Origin: an uncultured Acidobacteriota bacterium
GTDB lineage: Bacteria > Acidobacteriota > Blastocatellia > Pyrinomonadales > Pyrinomonadaceae
Assembly (NCBI GenBank): GCA_937859595.1
Contig: CALMAH010000039.1
Span: forward strand, 1 to 36,168
DNA length: 36,168 bases
Reading direction: 5' to 3'
Part shown: positions 15,409 through 23,516 of the stretch, one piece after another
Numbering within the stretch: position 1 is the first letter of the stretch
Layout of the letters: each line of letters starts with the position of its first letter
Program-made: the position numbers and the translations under genes
The notes under the pieces: model-generated
What the model was told of the DNA's origin: nothing
The model's database searches: none
The model's input: only the letters and a program-made list of their open reading frames with translations

Positions 15409-16491
15409 CTATTTGCGGGGTTTCCAAATATACTTACCAGATCTGTCAATGTAGCCGATCTTCTCATTAATAGTTACTTTCGAGATACCCATTTCAAACT
15501 GTTCTGCCCAGTCAAACTGAAGCCTTATACGGGTAGCACCCGTTTTGTCAATGAATCCCCATTTTCCGTTTATACGGACCGGAGCCAAGCCCTCTGAGAA
15601 GGGGTTAACAGTGTCATATTTCATTTCGATAATAGTACTTCCAGTTTTATCGACAAATCCCCATTTGCCACCTGATTTTTGATGTCCGTGCCAGGCCATC
15701 CCAATGTTTGCCGCTGCCAGACCTTCGGAAAAACTACTCAGCCAATCAAATCTTTGCTCAATTACGATTTTTCCAGACTTATCGATCGCTCCAAACTTTT
15801 GTCGATCATATGAGATGGAAGCAAAGCCTTCGGAAAAGCCAAAGGCAGTTGCGTAACTATCATCGATCTTCACAATTCCCTCACGGTCGATGAACAGATA
15901 CTTACCGCCTTTTATAACAACCGCCAAGCCTTCCGAGAAATGTGAGGCTCTGTCATATTGCGGTTGAATTACAAATTTGCCAGTGCGATCGATATATCCC
16001 AATTTGCCGTTACTGGAAACGATAGAAAGCCCATCGGTAAAGCCCCAAAGAGGTTTGCCGTCGAAACCGTCAAATATAGGTTCGATAACGAATCTTCCAG
16101 TCTTATCAATGAATCCTATCTTGTCGTAGGTGCTTTCGCCCTGGACCATTGCCAAACCTTCCGAGAAATCGTCAGCGAATCGAAAGTACTGGTCCGCTGA
16201 AATACGATTTCCTGATTCATCAATATAATAGAACCAAGAGTCGTCACCCCGGACCGCCGCACGCCCTTCGAAAAAGTTGCGAGCGACAGCGAAACGTGGC
16301 TTTATTACTATTTTCCCTTTCTCATTTATATAGCCCCATTTACCGTTAACTTTGACTGGAAGGAGAATTGAGGAATTGACCTCGGTTTGGGACGGAGTCG
16401 AAGCAGAGATCGAAAAAGCTCCGCTAACGGCCAACACAAAGACTAGAATGCTGAAGGACTTAAATTTCGTTTTGGTTAGCAGATACTCCAT
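15409..16491 (-). CDS. secreted WG-repeat protein
   Basis: 360 residues. An N-terminal signal peptide (residues about 13-31, FSILVFVLAVSGAFSISAS) precedes about nine WG-type repeats, each near 35-40 residues: a KWGYINEKGKIVI-type turn, a short strand and an FSEGLA turn. Clear turns are NGKWGYINEKG, GKLGYIDRTG, GKWGFVDKTG and NGKWGFIDKTG. The repeats build a beta-propeller-like or solenoid fold used in protein-protein contacts. The function is unknown. It lies 10 nt upstream of the ArsC-like gene, and with it separates trpS from scpA. Confidence 0.92.
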   Translation of the reverse strand: MEYLLTKTKFKSFSILVFVLAVSGAFSISASTPSQTEVNSSILLPVKVNGKWGYINEKGKIVIKPRFAVARNFFEGRAAVRGDDSWFYYIDESGNRISADQYFRFADDFSEGLAMVQGESTYDKIGFIDKTGRFVIEPIFDGFDGKPLWGFTDGLSIVSSNGKLGYIDRTGKFVIQPQYDRASHFSEGLAVVIKGGKYLFIDREGIVKIDDSYATAFGFSEGFASISYDRQKFGAIDKSGKIVIEQRFDWLSSFSEGLAAANIGMAWHGHQKSGGKWGFVDKTGSTIIEMKYDTVNPFSEGLAPVRINGKWGFIDKTGATRIRLQFDWAEQFEMGISKVTINEKIGYIDRSGKYIWKPRK

Positions 16492-16658
16492 TTATCTTTA
16501 GACACACGCGAAGCCGAGATGTTCCGGTATCGCAACACAGATCGTTAGAGGAATAGTGAACCTTGTTCCTTTTTTACGAAACAGCTTGCCCGAAGAATAT
16601 CATCCGGGCGGGCTCAAAAAAACTTTTCAAATATAACCGAAAAAAGTACTTATTAAAA

Positions 16659-17738
16659 TTATCTGATCCCCAATCTTTCATAGGCCGAACTTAGAGTCGC
16701 GGAGGCGATGGTGCGGGCTTTTTCGGCGCCAGGTTTTAGGATGTTGAGGAGCGTTTCGTCGTCGTATTGTTTGACGCGTTCCTGGAAGGGGCGGAGAAAT
16801 TCGACGGTGGCCTCGGCGAGTTCGGCCTTGAACTGGCCGTAGCCTTTCCCCGCGAAATGGGCGACGCATTCCTTGTCGGTCTTGCCGGTCAAAAGCTGAT
16901 AGATGGTCAGCAGGTTGTGTATGGCGGGGCGGGTTTCGTCAAATTCGATGGCGGTGCCGCTGTCGGTGACGGCGCGTTTTATCTTTTTCGTGACGGTGTC
17001 GGCGTCGTCGAGCAGAAAGATCGATCCGTTGGCGTTCTCGTCCGATTTCGACATCTTCTTTTCGGGGTCCTGGAGCGATTTTATGCTCGCGCCTGCTTTT
17101 GGGATATAAGGCTCGGGCAGCCTGAACGTCTCGCCATAGTCGCGGTTAAAGCGTTCGGCAAGGTCGCGGGTGAGTTCGAGATGCTGCTTCTGGTCCTGCC
17201 CCACGGGAACGAGATCGGTCTGGTAAAGCAGGATGTCCGAGGCCATCAGGATCGGGTATGTGAAAAGCCCGACGCCCGCCCGTTGGCGGTTGGCCGAAAG
17301 AGAATATTTCCCTCCTAGAATCTGTTCCAAATGATCCTCGCGTGGCGGTCGGATCAGGGACTCTAAGGTGTTCTCGGCCACGAGTTGTTCAAGTGTTTTC
17401 GCTTTATCCTTGAACTGCGTCATCCGTTCGAGTTCGCCCATGCGTGCGATGCAGGAAAGCGTCCAGGCGAGTTCGGCGTGTTCGGGTACGTCGGACTGTA
17501 TGAAGATGGTCGAGCGTTCGGGATCGACGCCCGCCGCGAGATAGATGCGTGCCAGGTCGAGCGTCTTTTGCCTCAGTGTCTTCGGGTCCTGCGGCAGCGT
17601 TATCGCGTGGAGATTTACGATGCAGTAAAAAGCCTCGTACTCGTCCTGCAGCGCGACCCAGTTCTTTAGTGCACCCAGATAATTGCCGATGTGGAGATGC
17701 CCCGTAGGCTGAGCTCCGCTGAAAATTCGTTTTTTCAT
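16659..17738 (-). CDS. trpS: tryptophanyl-tRNA synthetase
   Basis: 359 residues, a class I synthetase that charges tRNA-Trp. The ATP signature HIGN is at residues 16-19 and KMSKS at 228-232; the GELERMTQFKDK and AGVGLFTYPILMASDILLY segments line the active site. The protein is about 25-30 residues longer than the Escherichia coli or Geobacillus enzyme. The extra part lies at residues about 114-150, between FKDK and AGVGLFTYP, and coincides with a palindromic DNA element at 17314-17368 in the same frame. The DUF2442 gene lies 22 nt upstream and the site-2 protease beyond it. Confidence 0.96.
   Translation of the reverse strand: MKKRIFSGAQPTGHLHIGNYLGALKNWVALQDEYEAFYCIVNLHAITLPQDPKTLRQKTLDLARIYLAAGVDPERSTIFIQSDVPEHAELAWTLSCIARMGELERMTQFKDKAKTLEQLVAENTLESLIRPPREDHLEQILGGKYSLSANRQRAGVGLFTYPILMASDILLYQTDLVPVGQDQKQHLELTRDLAERFNRDYGETFRLPEPYIPKAGASIKSLQDPEKKMSKSDENANGSIFLLDDADTVTKKIKRAVTDSGTAIEFDETRPAIHNLLTIYQLLTGKTDKECVAHFAGKGYGQFKAELAEATVEFLRPFQERVKQYDDETLLNILKPGAEKARTIASATLSSAYERLGIR
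17314..17368. repeat. nested palindrome inside trpS
   Basis: An inner stem TGATCC (17332-17337) and GGATCA (17351-17356) sits inside an outer imperfect stem CCTAGAATC (17314-17322) and GACTCTAAGG (17359-17368), with one bulged base and one G-U pair. It encodes residues about 124-142 (LESLIRPPREDHLEQILGG) in a stretch that has no counterpart in well-known TrpS proteins. Confidence 0.6.
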
Positions 17739-17760
17739 CTGAAATATTCGGAAGGCCGGA

Positions 17761-18042
17761 TCAGGCGGCTTGCTTTACCGGATCTTTAGCCCCTGAGGTG
17801 CGGTCCATCCTTCCCGCTAGCAGAGCGGAGACCGAGATGTCCTCGTCGAGTTCTTCCCAATGCAAACCGGCACCGCCACCGCTGATGAGGTAGTTCTTGC
17901 GCTGAGACGGAGTTGCGGCCGCAAGCCGCGGGAAATAGGCGAGCGGAATTCCCAATTGCCGTCCGTCCGACAACTGTACCCACATGTTGTCGGCGTCGAA
18001 CGACAAGGAGGTGGCCATCGGTTCAAGAGTTAAAGTGCTCAT
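17761..18042 (-). CDS. DUF2442 family protein
   Basis: 93 residues, from the ATG giving MSTLTLEPMATSLSFDADNMWVQLSDGRQLGIPLAYFPRL, the classic DUF2442 beginning. The family binds DNA or regulates toxin-like DUF4160 partners by proximity in many genomes. Here its start overlaps the end of the DUF4160 gene by 20 nt, so the two are coupled. The C-terminal TSGAKDPVKQAA is unstructured. An antitoxin role is a family-level guess. I rejected a longer upstream start because it would overlap DUF4160 fully. Confidence 0.88.
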   Translation of the reverse strand: MSTLTLEPMATSLSFDADNMWVQLSDGRQLGIPLAYFPRLAAATPSQRKNYLISGGGAGLHWEELDEDISVSALLAGRMDRTSGAKDPVKQAA

Positions 18043-18268
18043 TCCATGCTTCCTCGATCTCAAGTTTTCTATTATCGATAATCTTACGGATTTTGTTAAG
18101 CTCCTTTGCCGAAAAGCCGTACGAATCGGCAAGCGTCGTTTCGGGATGAAGCCAGAACTTTGCGAGGCTTCGCTCCTTCCTGACGTGGATGTGCACCGGT
18201 TCTCGCGGATCGCCCTCGTTCGAATAGAAAAAGAAGCGAAACCCATCGATAGCAAAGACCAGCGGCAT
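18023..18268 (-). CDS. DUF4160 family protein
   Basis: 81 residues of the DUF4160 family: GFRFFFYSNEGDPREPVHIHVRKERSLAKFWLHPETTLADSYGF, then a helix KELNKIRKIIDNRKLEIEEAW. The PVHIHV motif is the hallmark. Members sit next to DUF2442 genes and are suspected toxin-antitoxin components; no activity is known to me. It starts three bases after the stop of the site-2 protease and is thus inserted in the M50-trpS pair. Confidence 0.88.
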   Translation of the reverse strand: MPLVFAIDGFRFFFYSNEGDPREPVHIHVRKERSLAKFWLHPETTLADSYGFSAKELNKIRKIIDNRKLEIEEAWNEHFNS

Positions 18269-18271
18269 AAG

Positions 18272-18970
18272 CTAGAACCAGGGAGTGAAAAGCAGAAACT
18301 GTACAAGCCTGTAAAAAGGCCGGATTATCAGACCGATAACGCCCATATAGACCAGCAGGAGGAGGATGATAAAGCCAAATTGTTCGAGCATATCGAAGAT
18401 CGGCTGAAAGCTGTCCGGCATAAATGTCGAGAGCACCTTGCTGCCGTCCAGCGGCGGAAACGGAAGCAGATTGAATACGGCCAGCGAGACGTTGAGCATT
18501 ATCAGGTAGTTGAGAAATATAACGAGCGGCTGTATCAGGCCCGAGTTTGCATTACCGCCGTGTATCGCACCGGTCTCGAGCAGCGTTTTAAATATGATGA
18601 AGCCGATCGTGGCGACGATGATGTTCGCACCGATCCCGGCGATGGAGACCATGACGTTGGCCTGTTTGTAATTGGTCCAGTTTCGCGGGTTTACGGGTGT
18701 CGGTTTGCCCCAGCCGATCAGCGGAACAGTGGCCAGCGCACCGCCGACGGCCCCGAATGTGAAGGCAAGTATCGGGATCAGCAGGGTACCGATGGGGTCG
18801 GTGTGGGCCACAGGGTTGAGCGTTACGCGGCCGAGCATAAAGGCCGTGTCGTCGCCATATTTCATCGACATCCAGGCGTGGCCCGCCTCATGGACCGAGA
18901 CGGCCAGCAGCAGCACCACCAGGAACATCACCAGATGGCTCACCAATACTGCCAGATCTATCTCGCCCAT
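18272..18970 (-). CDS. site-2 protease family (peptidase M50) membrane protein
   Basis: 232 residues with about six membrane segments. The zinc-protease motif HEAGH is near residue 27 in VSVHEAGHAWMSMKYGDDTA, and the later VFNLLPFPPLDGSKVL with its NLLPxPPLDG motif completes the catalytic site of intramembrane-cleaving metalloproteases. This short form lacks a PDZ domain. Its substrate is unknown. It is the first gene of a conserved set with trpS, scpA, scpB and rluB in other bacteria. Confidence 0.92.
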   Translation of the reverse strand: MGEIDLAVLVSHLVMFLVVLLLAVSVHEAGHAWMSMKYGDDTAFMLGRVTLNPVAHTDPIGTLLIPILAFTFGAVGGALATVPLIGWGKPTPVNPRNWTNYKQANVMVSIAGIGANIIVATIGFIIFKTLLETGAIHGGNANSGLIQPLVIFLNYLIMLNVSLAVFNLLPFPPLDGSKVLSTFMPDSFQPIFDMLEQFGFIILLLLVYMGVIGLIIRPFYRLVQFLLFTPWF

Positions 18971-19099
18971 CTAAATCTCCTTTTTTCTTTATCTTAAAGC
19001 CGACAAGGGGCCGCAAATACGAGCTTTTCGGCAATTGTCTTTGAATATGAATTGTGCCATTCTTTTACCACAAAATAAAATCATTCGGGGGGATATGTG

Positions 19100-19519
19100 A
19101 TGCTGAACAAACTTCTTTTCGGTGGCGAGAGCGGTATGTCATTCGCGGCAAATGCGGGACTGGCGCTGCTAAGGATATTTGCCGGGATAGCTCTGGCTTT
19201 CGGGCACGGTATCAGTAAGATACCACCCGCCGAGGGGCTTATCGGCCGAACAGAGCAGATGGGTTTCCCGATGCCGACATTTTTTGCGTGGGCCGCGGCC
19301 ATGTCGGAGTTTGGCGGCGGGATACTGCTTGCCTTGGGACTTTTGACGCGTGTTTCCAGCTTTTTTATCGCCGTGACGATGTTTGTTGCGTTGGTAGGTG
19401 TTCATCTCAATGACCCCTTTGCCGCACAGGAAAAGGCGTTCCTGTTCTTTTTCATAGCTCTTGCCTTTTTGCTCAAGGGTTCGGGCGATTGGAGCATCGA
19501 CAGCTATCTGCGAAAGTGA
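19100..19519 (+). CDS. DoxX family membrane protein
   Basis: 139 residues with four membrane helices. The N-terminal LLRIFAGIALAFGHGISKIPP and the following AMSEFGGGILLALGLLTRVSSFFIAVTMFVALVGVHL are typical of DoxX-type quinone-oxidoreductase-like proteins. It is an integral membrane protein of the cytoplasmic membrane; the substrate is unknown. GTG at 19097 is an alternative start one codon earlier; GGGGGG at 19087-19092 suits the ATG as ribosome binding site. Confidence 0.88.
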   Translation: MLNKLLFGGESGMSFAANAGLALLRIFAGIALAFGHGISKIPPAEGLIGRTEQMGFPMPTFFAWAAAMSEFGGGILLALGLLTRVSSFFIAVTMFVALVGVHLNDPFAAQEKAFLFFFIALAFLLKGSGDWSIDSYLRK

Positions 19520-19538
19520 TCTCACCTCCGCGTATCTT

Positions 19539-20750
19539 ATGAAACGACATATCGTCTGTATCGCCAGCGAGCAAAAAGGGAACGAGTTTCTCGAAGAGTG
19601 TCATAATGCGGATTGGCGCGTAACGCTGGTCACGCGAAAAAAGCTGCTCGACGAGCCGTGGGCATGGACCGCGCTAAATGATGTAAAGACGGTCGAAGAC
19701 AATGCCGGTATCGACGACTATGTCAGGGCGGTGACGAACATTGCCGGCGAACGCCGCATCGACCGTGTGGTGGGGCTGGACGAATTTGACGTGGTGACGG
19801 CGGCGCGCACCCGCGAACATCTCCAGCTCGGCGGGATGACATATTCCCACGTGGTGCGTTTTCGCGACAAATATGCGATGCGGAACATCGCCAGTGAGGG
19901 CGGCATCGCCTGTCCCGAATATATCTGCCCGCTCAAGCCGGACGACATCAACGCCTTTCTTGACCGCGTTCCGGCTCCATGGATCGTAAAACCGCGGCAT
20001 GAGGTCTCGGCATTCGGCATCCGCAAATGCGAGACCCGCGAAGAAGTGTGGGGCGTGCTTAACGATCTCGACAACCGCAACAACTGGCGCGACCATCCCT
20101 CACAATTTCTTATCGAAAGATTCGTTGAGGGAGACGTTTTTCACGTGGATTCGGTGGTCAGCGGCGGAAAGGTGATAGGGGCGGGGGTCAGCCAATATGG
20201 AAAGCCGCCATTTTCTATCACCCACTATGGCGGCGTGTTCACGACCTCGATAGTCGAATACGGTTCGAAGGAGCGAAAGGAACTGGAAAAGCTGAACCGC
20301 CGGCTCATGAAGGCCTTCAAATACGAGAGCGGTGTGACGCACGGCGAATTTCTGCAGAGCCGCGAGGATGGGGAGTTTTATCTGCTGGAAGTGGCATGCC
20401 GCGTGGGCGGAGCATATATCGCCAATGTGCTGGAGCACGCCTGCGGATACAACCTCTGGCGCGAATGGGCAAAGCTCTCGATGGCAGACGAAGAACACCC
20501 GTACGAGCCGCCAAAGATCAGAAAGGAATATGCGGGCGTCGCCCTGGCCCTGGCAAAAGAAGACCACCCGGACACCTCGCACTACACCGATCCGGAGATT
20601 GTCTATCGGGTCAACAAGCCCAAACACGTCGGCCTGATCTTTCACTCGCCAAAACGCGAACGCGTACTGGAGCTGCTGGATACCTATACCCAACGGATCT
20701 CAGACGACTTCCTCGCCGTCGCCCCGGCGAAGGAACGGTATGATGACTAG
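19539..20750 (+). CDS. ATP-grasp domain protein
   Basis: 403 residues of the ATP-grasp superfamily: PWIVKPRHEVSAFGIRKC is the ATP-binding region and FLQSREDGEFYLLEVACRVGGAYI the acidic metal-binding region. The likely chemistry is ATP-dependent formation of a carboxylate-amine bond through an acyl-phosphate, as in amino acid ligases related to CARNS1; the substrates cannot be named. The start gives MKRHIVCIASEQKGNEFL, a standard Rossmann-like N-terminus. It starts 19 nt after the DoxX gene, so they could be cotranscribed. Confidence 0.87.
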   Translation: MKRHIVCIASEQKGNEFLEECHNADWRVTLVTRKKLLDEPWAWTALNDVKTVEDNAGIDDYVRAVTNIAGERRIDRVVGLDEFDVVTAARTREHLQLGGMTYSHVVRFRDKYAMRNIASEGGIACPEYICPLKPDDINAFLDRVPAPWIVKPRHEVSAFGIRKCETREEVWGVLNDLDNRNNWRDHPSQFLIERFVEGDVFHVDSVVSGGKVIGAGVSQYGKPPFSITHYGGVFTTSIVEYGSKERKELEKLNRRLMKAFKYESGVTHGEFLQSREDGEFYLLEVACRVGGAYIANVLEHACGYNLWREWAKLSMADEEHPYEPPKIRKEYAGVALALAKEDHPDTSHYTDPEIVYRVNKPKHVGLIFHSPKRERVLELLDTYTQRISDDFLAVAPAKERYDD

Positions 20751-20792
20751 TTCTTACCAAAGGCCGTTGTACGGATTCGAATGGAATTTTGT

Positions 20793-23384
20793 TTATTTCG
20801 GCAAGATATTCTTATTGAAATGTAGTTCTATCTTTTCACCATAGTCCCAACTTCTTTCATTTTCGCTTGCCCTAACGTTCTGAAAGACGAAGCTAAAGAG
20901 GATGGTATGTTCCTCTTGGAGGATCTTCAGAGGTACCGGAAAGGTGATATATTTGCCCGGCAGTACTGTTCCCACCGACCCGAAATGGTACCCATACGGC
21001 ACCCATTCATCATTCCTGTCTTTCACGCCAAACCGGATAGAGACCTCACGATCATCACAAAACCCAAGCATCTTTTGCCCGTCAGGGAATAGATGAAAGC
21101 AATCTCTGTTCGGGATCGACATGCTTTGTGTCGGGACGGCAATCGGTAGTGGAGAGTCGTTATACAACCGAAGCCACACCGCATTTGCATCTTCTGGTCT
21201 CTTTCTTATTTTGCTTTCGTTTAGTTCGTTAGGCTCGACCAATCGCTTCTCGCCAGGGTCTGACATATCGCCAAAATGGGAAAAAGCGACATATACTTTT
21301 TCACGAAAGAGTTCCCGGTCAATAGCCGCTTGTTTTTCACGATTACGCTTGATCTCTGTCAGCGCCGCGATTCGTGACCTCTTTTCGTCCGCAAGCCTCT
21401 GTTCGGCATCGCCGGGTTGAAAGGGAGGTATTAATTGCCAAAGCTTTTTTCCGCTCGCAGTATCGTATAGCAACAAATTCTGATTCTTTCCGCCGATAAA
21501 AAAGGTTTTGGAATCTGAGCTGAAAGCGACCGCATCATCTCCAGATAACTCATGGTCGAGTTCGTAGACACGACTCAGATCACGCACATTCCATATTTCG
21601 ATATCACCTATGTTGCCTACGGCTGCCAAGAAATTCCCATCCTGACTGATCGCGGCCTTTTCAAGATATGTGATCTCTATTTCTGAGGAACGACCAAGAA
21701 CCTTACCAGTCAGCATTTCGATCAATTGAATGTTCTTTTCACGCTTTTCGTTTTCAATTATCGCGACGATCTTTTTGCCGTCAGGGGCCGGGAATACAAA
21801 CGAGACATCCTGAGCGATCTTGAATTTATTTAACTCTTTGCCCGTATCGGGATCCCATAGGCGAATGGTTCCGTCTGCATGTCCCGTGATCACCTTACCT
21901 CCGTCAGCGCTGAATGCAGCGGAATTAATGGGAACACTCGAGTAACCGAAGGTCATATATCCACCTGTCGATTCGTAGCCGTCCGCAGTTTTCACCAGTA
22001 TTCTGGGCTTTAACGAAGTGGCGTCCCAGAGACTCAAGGAGCCATTGATAAGGACCAGAAATGCATTTCCATCCTTTGTAAATTCGATTTTCTCAACATC
22101 ATCCCTCCTGTCACTTGCTTTGACAGAATTCAGGAGTTTACCTGAAGACGTATCCCACAGTTTGATCACGCTGTGTCCGTCACCGGAGAGCAATTTATTA
22201 CCCTCCGGGCTGAAGGCAATGGCGGTCACCCTGTCATCGTGTCCTGAAAGTGTCTTGAGAGGTGCTCGATTCGCCGGGTCAAGAAGGTAAATATTTCGGT
22301 CATTGCCCGCGAACGCCAGGACCTTACCATCCGGGCTGTAAGAGATCGCATGGATATAACTTGGGTGTCCGTCCAAAAACCATGACTTGCCCTTTGAGAT
22401 GTCTGTTATCTTGATCGACGTATTATGTCCGTCGCAGCTTTGTGCAAACAAACCGCCGTTATGATCCAGGTCAAATACATTGCCGCTAACACAACCGTCG
22501 AGTTCGGCCGTTTCAAACGAATTGAGGTCGATGTAGCTAAAGCCGCCATATTTGCTTACGACAGCTTTCTTGCGGTCTTTGCTGATTGTCGATCTAATTC
22601 TGGAATCACGGATGGTTAGCGATCTTAGGTGCTCTCCGCTACGGGTATTTTTGAGTGTTACTTCGGACTCTCCGGTTCGTTTAATAGCTAAACTAAGGTC
22701 GTCGCTGAATGAAGTCTCCCAATCATAAGTTCGCATTAGCTGGCAGGATCGCACCGGGTCATCGGTCTGTTTGCCCGAAACCAGATTCCATTCGGTTACG
22801 TTTCCATCCAGATTCCCCATTCTTAATTTTCCAGCTTGTTCGTCAAAAGCAATTGCGATCCCCGCACAGGGATTCCCCTCATATATCTGTGTAGTTTTTC
22901 CGTCCGAGACCCGAATGAGCTTTACAAGTGCAGATTTGTCAGATAAGGCTGTGGTTGCGATCGTTTTGCCATCGGGGCTGAATTTAATCGCAGTAATATC
23001 ATTCTGATGCACATCTGCACGCCAAAGAAAATTACCGGTCTTTGTGTTCCACAACTGAACTGTGCCATTGGCGCTCCCAGTCGCAATAAGGCTTTCGTCA
23101 GGACTCCATGCAAGGCTGTTTAGGGTGTAATATTCATCGGCCTTTTGGATAAAGGAAATGGGCCGTTTCCACAGCAGTTTTCCGCTCCGGACATCCCAAA
23201 GACAAAGGTCCTGATTTCCCGATGAATATGACAATAGCATCGAGCCACTTGGACTGAATTTAATTCTCAATATGCTGCCACGATGGCCAAACTGAAATGG
23301 CGCATCTTGAGCGGGCAGGATTTGCGCAAAAAGAAGGAATCCAACAATGAAAAATAAAAGGTTCGTGACAATATGTCTGCTCAT
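20793..23384 (-). CDS. large secreted WD40-repeat protein
   Basis: 863 residues. The ATG at 23384 starts a signal peptide ending in LPAQ; a TTG one codon upstream is also possible. About eleven to fourteen WD-type repeats follow, for example NDITAIKFSPDGKTIAT, DDRVTAIAFSPEGNKLLSGDG and SADGGKVITGHADGTIRLWD, which probably form two beta-propellers over residues about 30-650. The last 180 residues carry an Ig-like beta domain of unknown family. The protein is exported and probably binds other proteins. There is no Shine-Dalgarno sequence near the start. Confidence 0.93.
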   Translation of the reverse strand: MSRHIVTNLLFFIVGFLLFAQILPAQDAPFQFGHRGSILRIKFSPSGSMLLSYSSGNQDLCLWDVRSGKLLWKRPISFIQKADEYYTLNSLAWSPDESLIATGSANGTVQLWNTKTGNFLWRADVHQNDITAIKFSPDGKTIATTALSDKSALVKLIRVSDGKTTQIYEGNPCAGIAIAFDEQAGKLRMGNLDGNVTEWNLVSGKQTDDPVRSCQLMRTYDWETSFSDDLSLAIKRTGESEVTLKNTRSGEHLRSLTIRDSRIRSTISKDRKKAVVSKYGGFSYIDLNSFETAELDGCVSGNVFDLDHNGGLFAQSCDGHNTSIKITDISKGKSWFLDGHPSYIHAISYSPDGKVLAFAGNDRNIYLLDPANRAPLKTLSGHDDRVTAIAFSPEGNKLLSGDGHSVIKLWDTSSGKLLNSVKASDRRDDVEKIEFTKDGNAFLVLINGSLSLWDATSLKPRILVKTADGYESTGGYMTFGYSSVPINSAAFSADGGKVITGHADGTIRLWDPDTGKELNKFKIAQDVSFVFPAPDGKKIVAIIENEKREKNIQLIEMLTGKVLGRSSEIEITYLEKAAISQDGNFLAAVGNIGDIEIWNVRDLSRVYELDHELSGDDAVAFSSDSKTFFIGGKNQNLLLYDTASGKKLWQLIPPFQPGDAEQRLADEKRSRIAALTEIKRNREKQAAIDRELFREKVYVAFSHFGDMSDPGEKRLVEPNELNESKIRKRPEDANAVWLRLYNDSPLPIAVPTQSMSIPNRDCFHLFPDGQKMLGFCDDREVSIRFGVKDRNDEWVPYGYHFGSVGTVLPGKYITFPVPLKILQEEHTILFSFVFQNVRASENERSWDYGEKIELHFNKNILPK

Positions 23385-23516
23385 CAACTTAATGTGATCA
23401 CAACATTCTGGACTATCTGATTAGATGCAACAAACACCAAAAGGTTCCTTTGGGAGGGACTTGAGTTCATTTGAATTTGTTTCCTGACCATTCGTTTCGC
23501 TATCCTAATTCTTTTT

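Noticed and set aside
16588..16609. Hairpin GCCCG/CGGGC after trpS as a terminator
   Set aside because: On the minus strand no T tract follows the hairpin, so a terminator call is not supported.
17984..18997. Plus-strand open frame of 337 codons across DUF4160 and the site-2 protease
   Set aside because: It runs antisense to two well-recognised genes, and its protein shows no family features.
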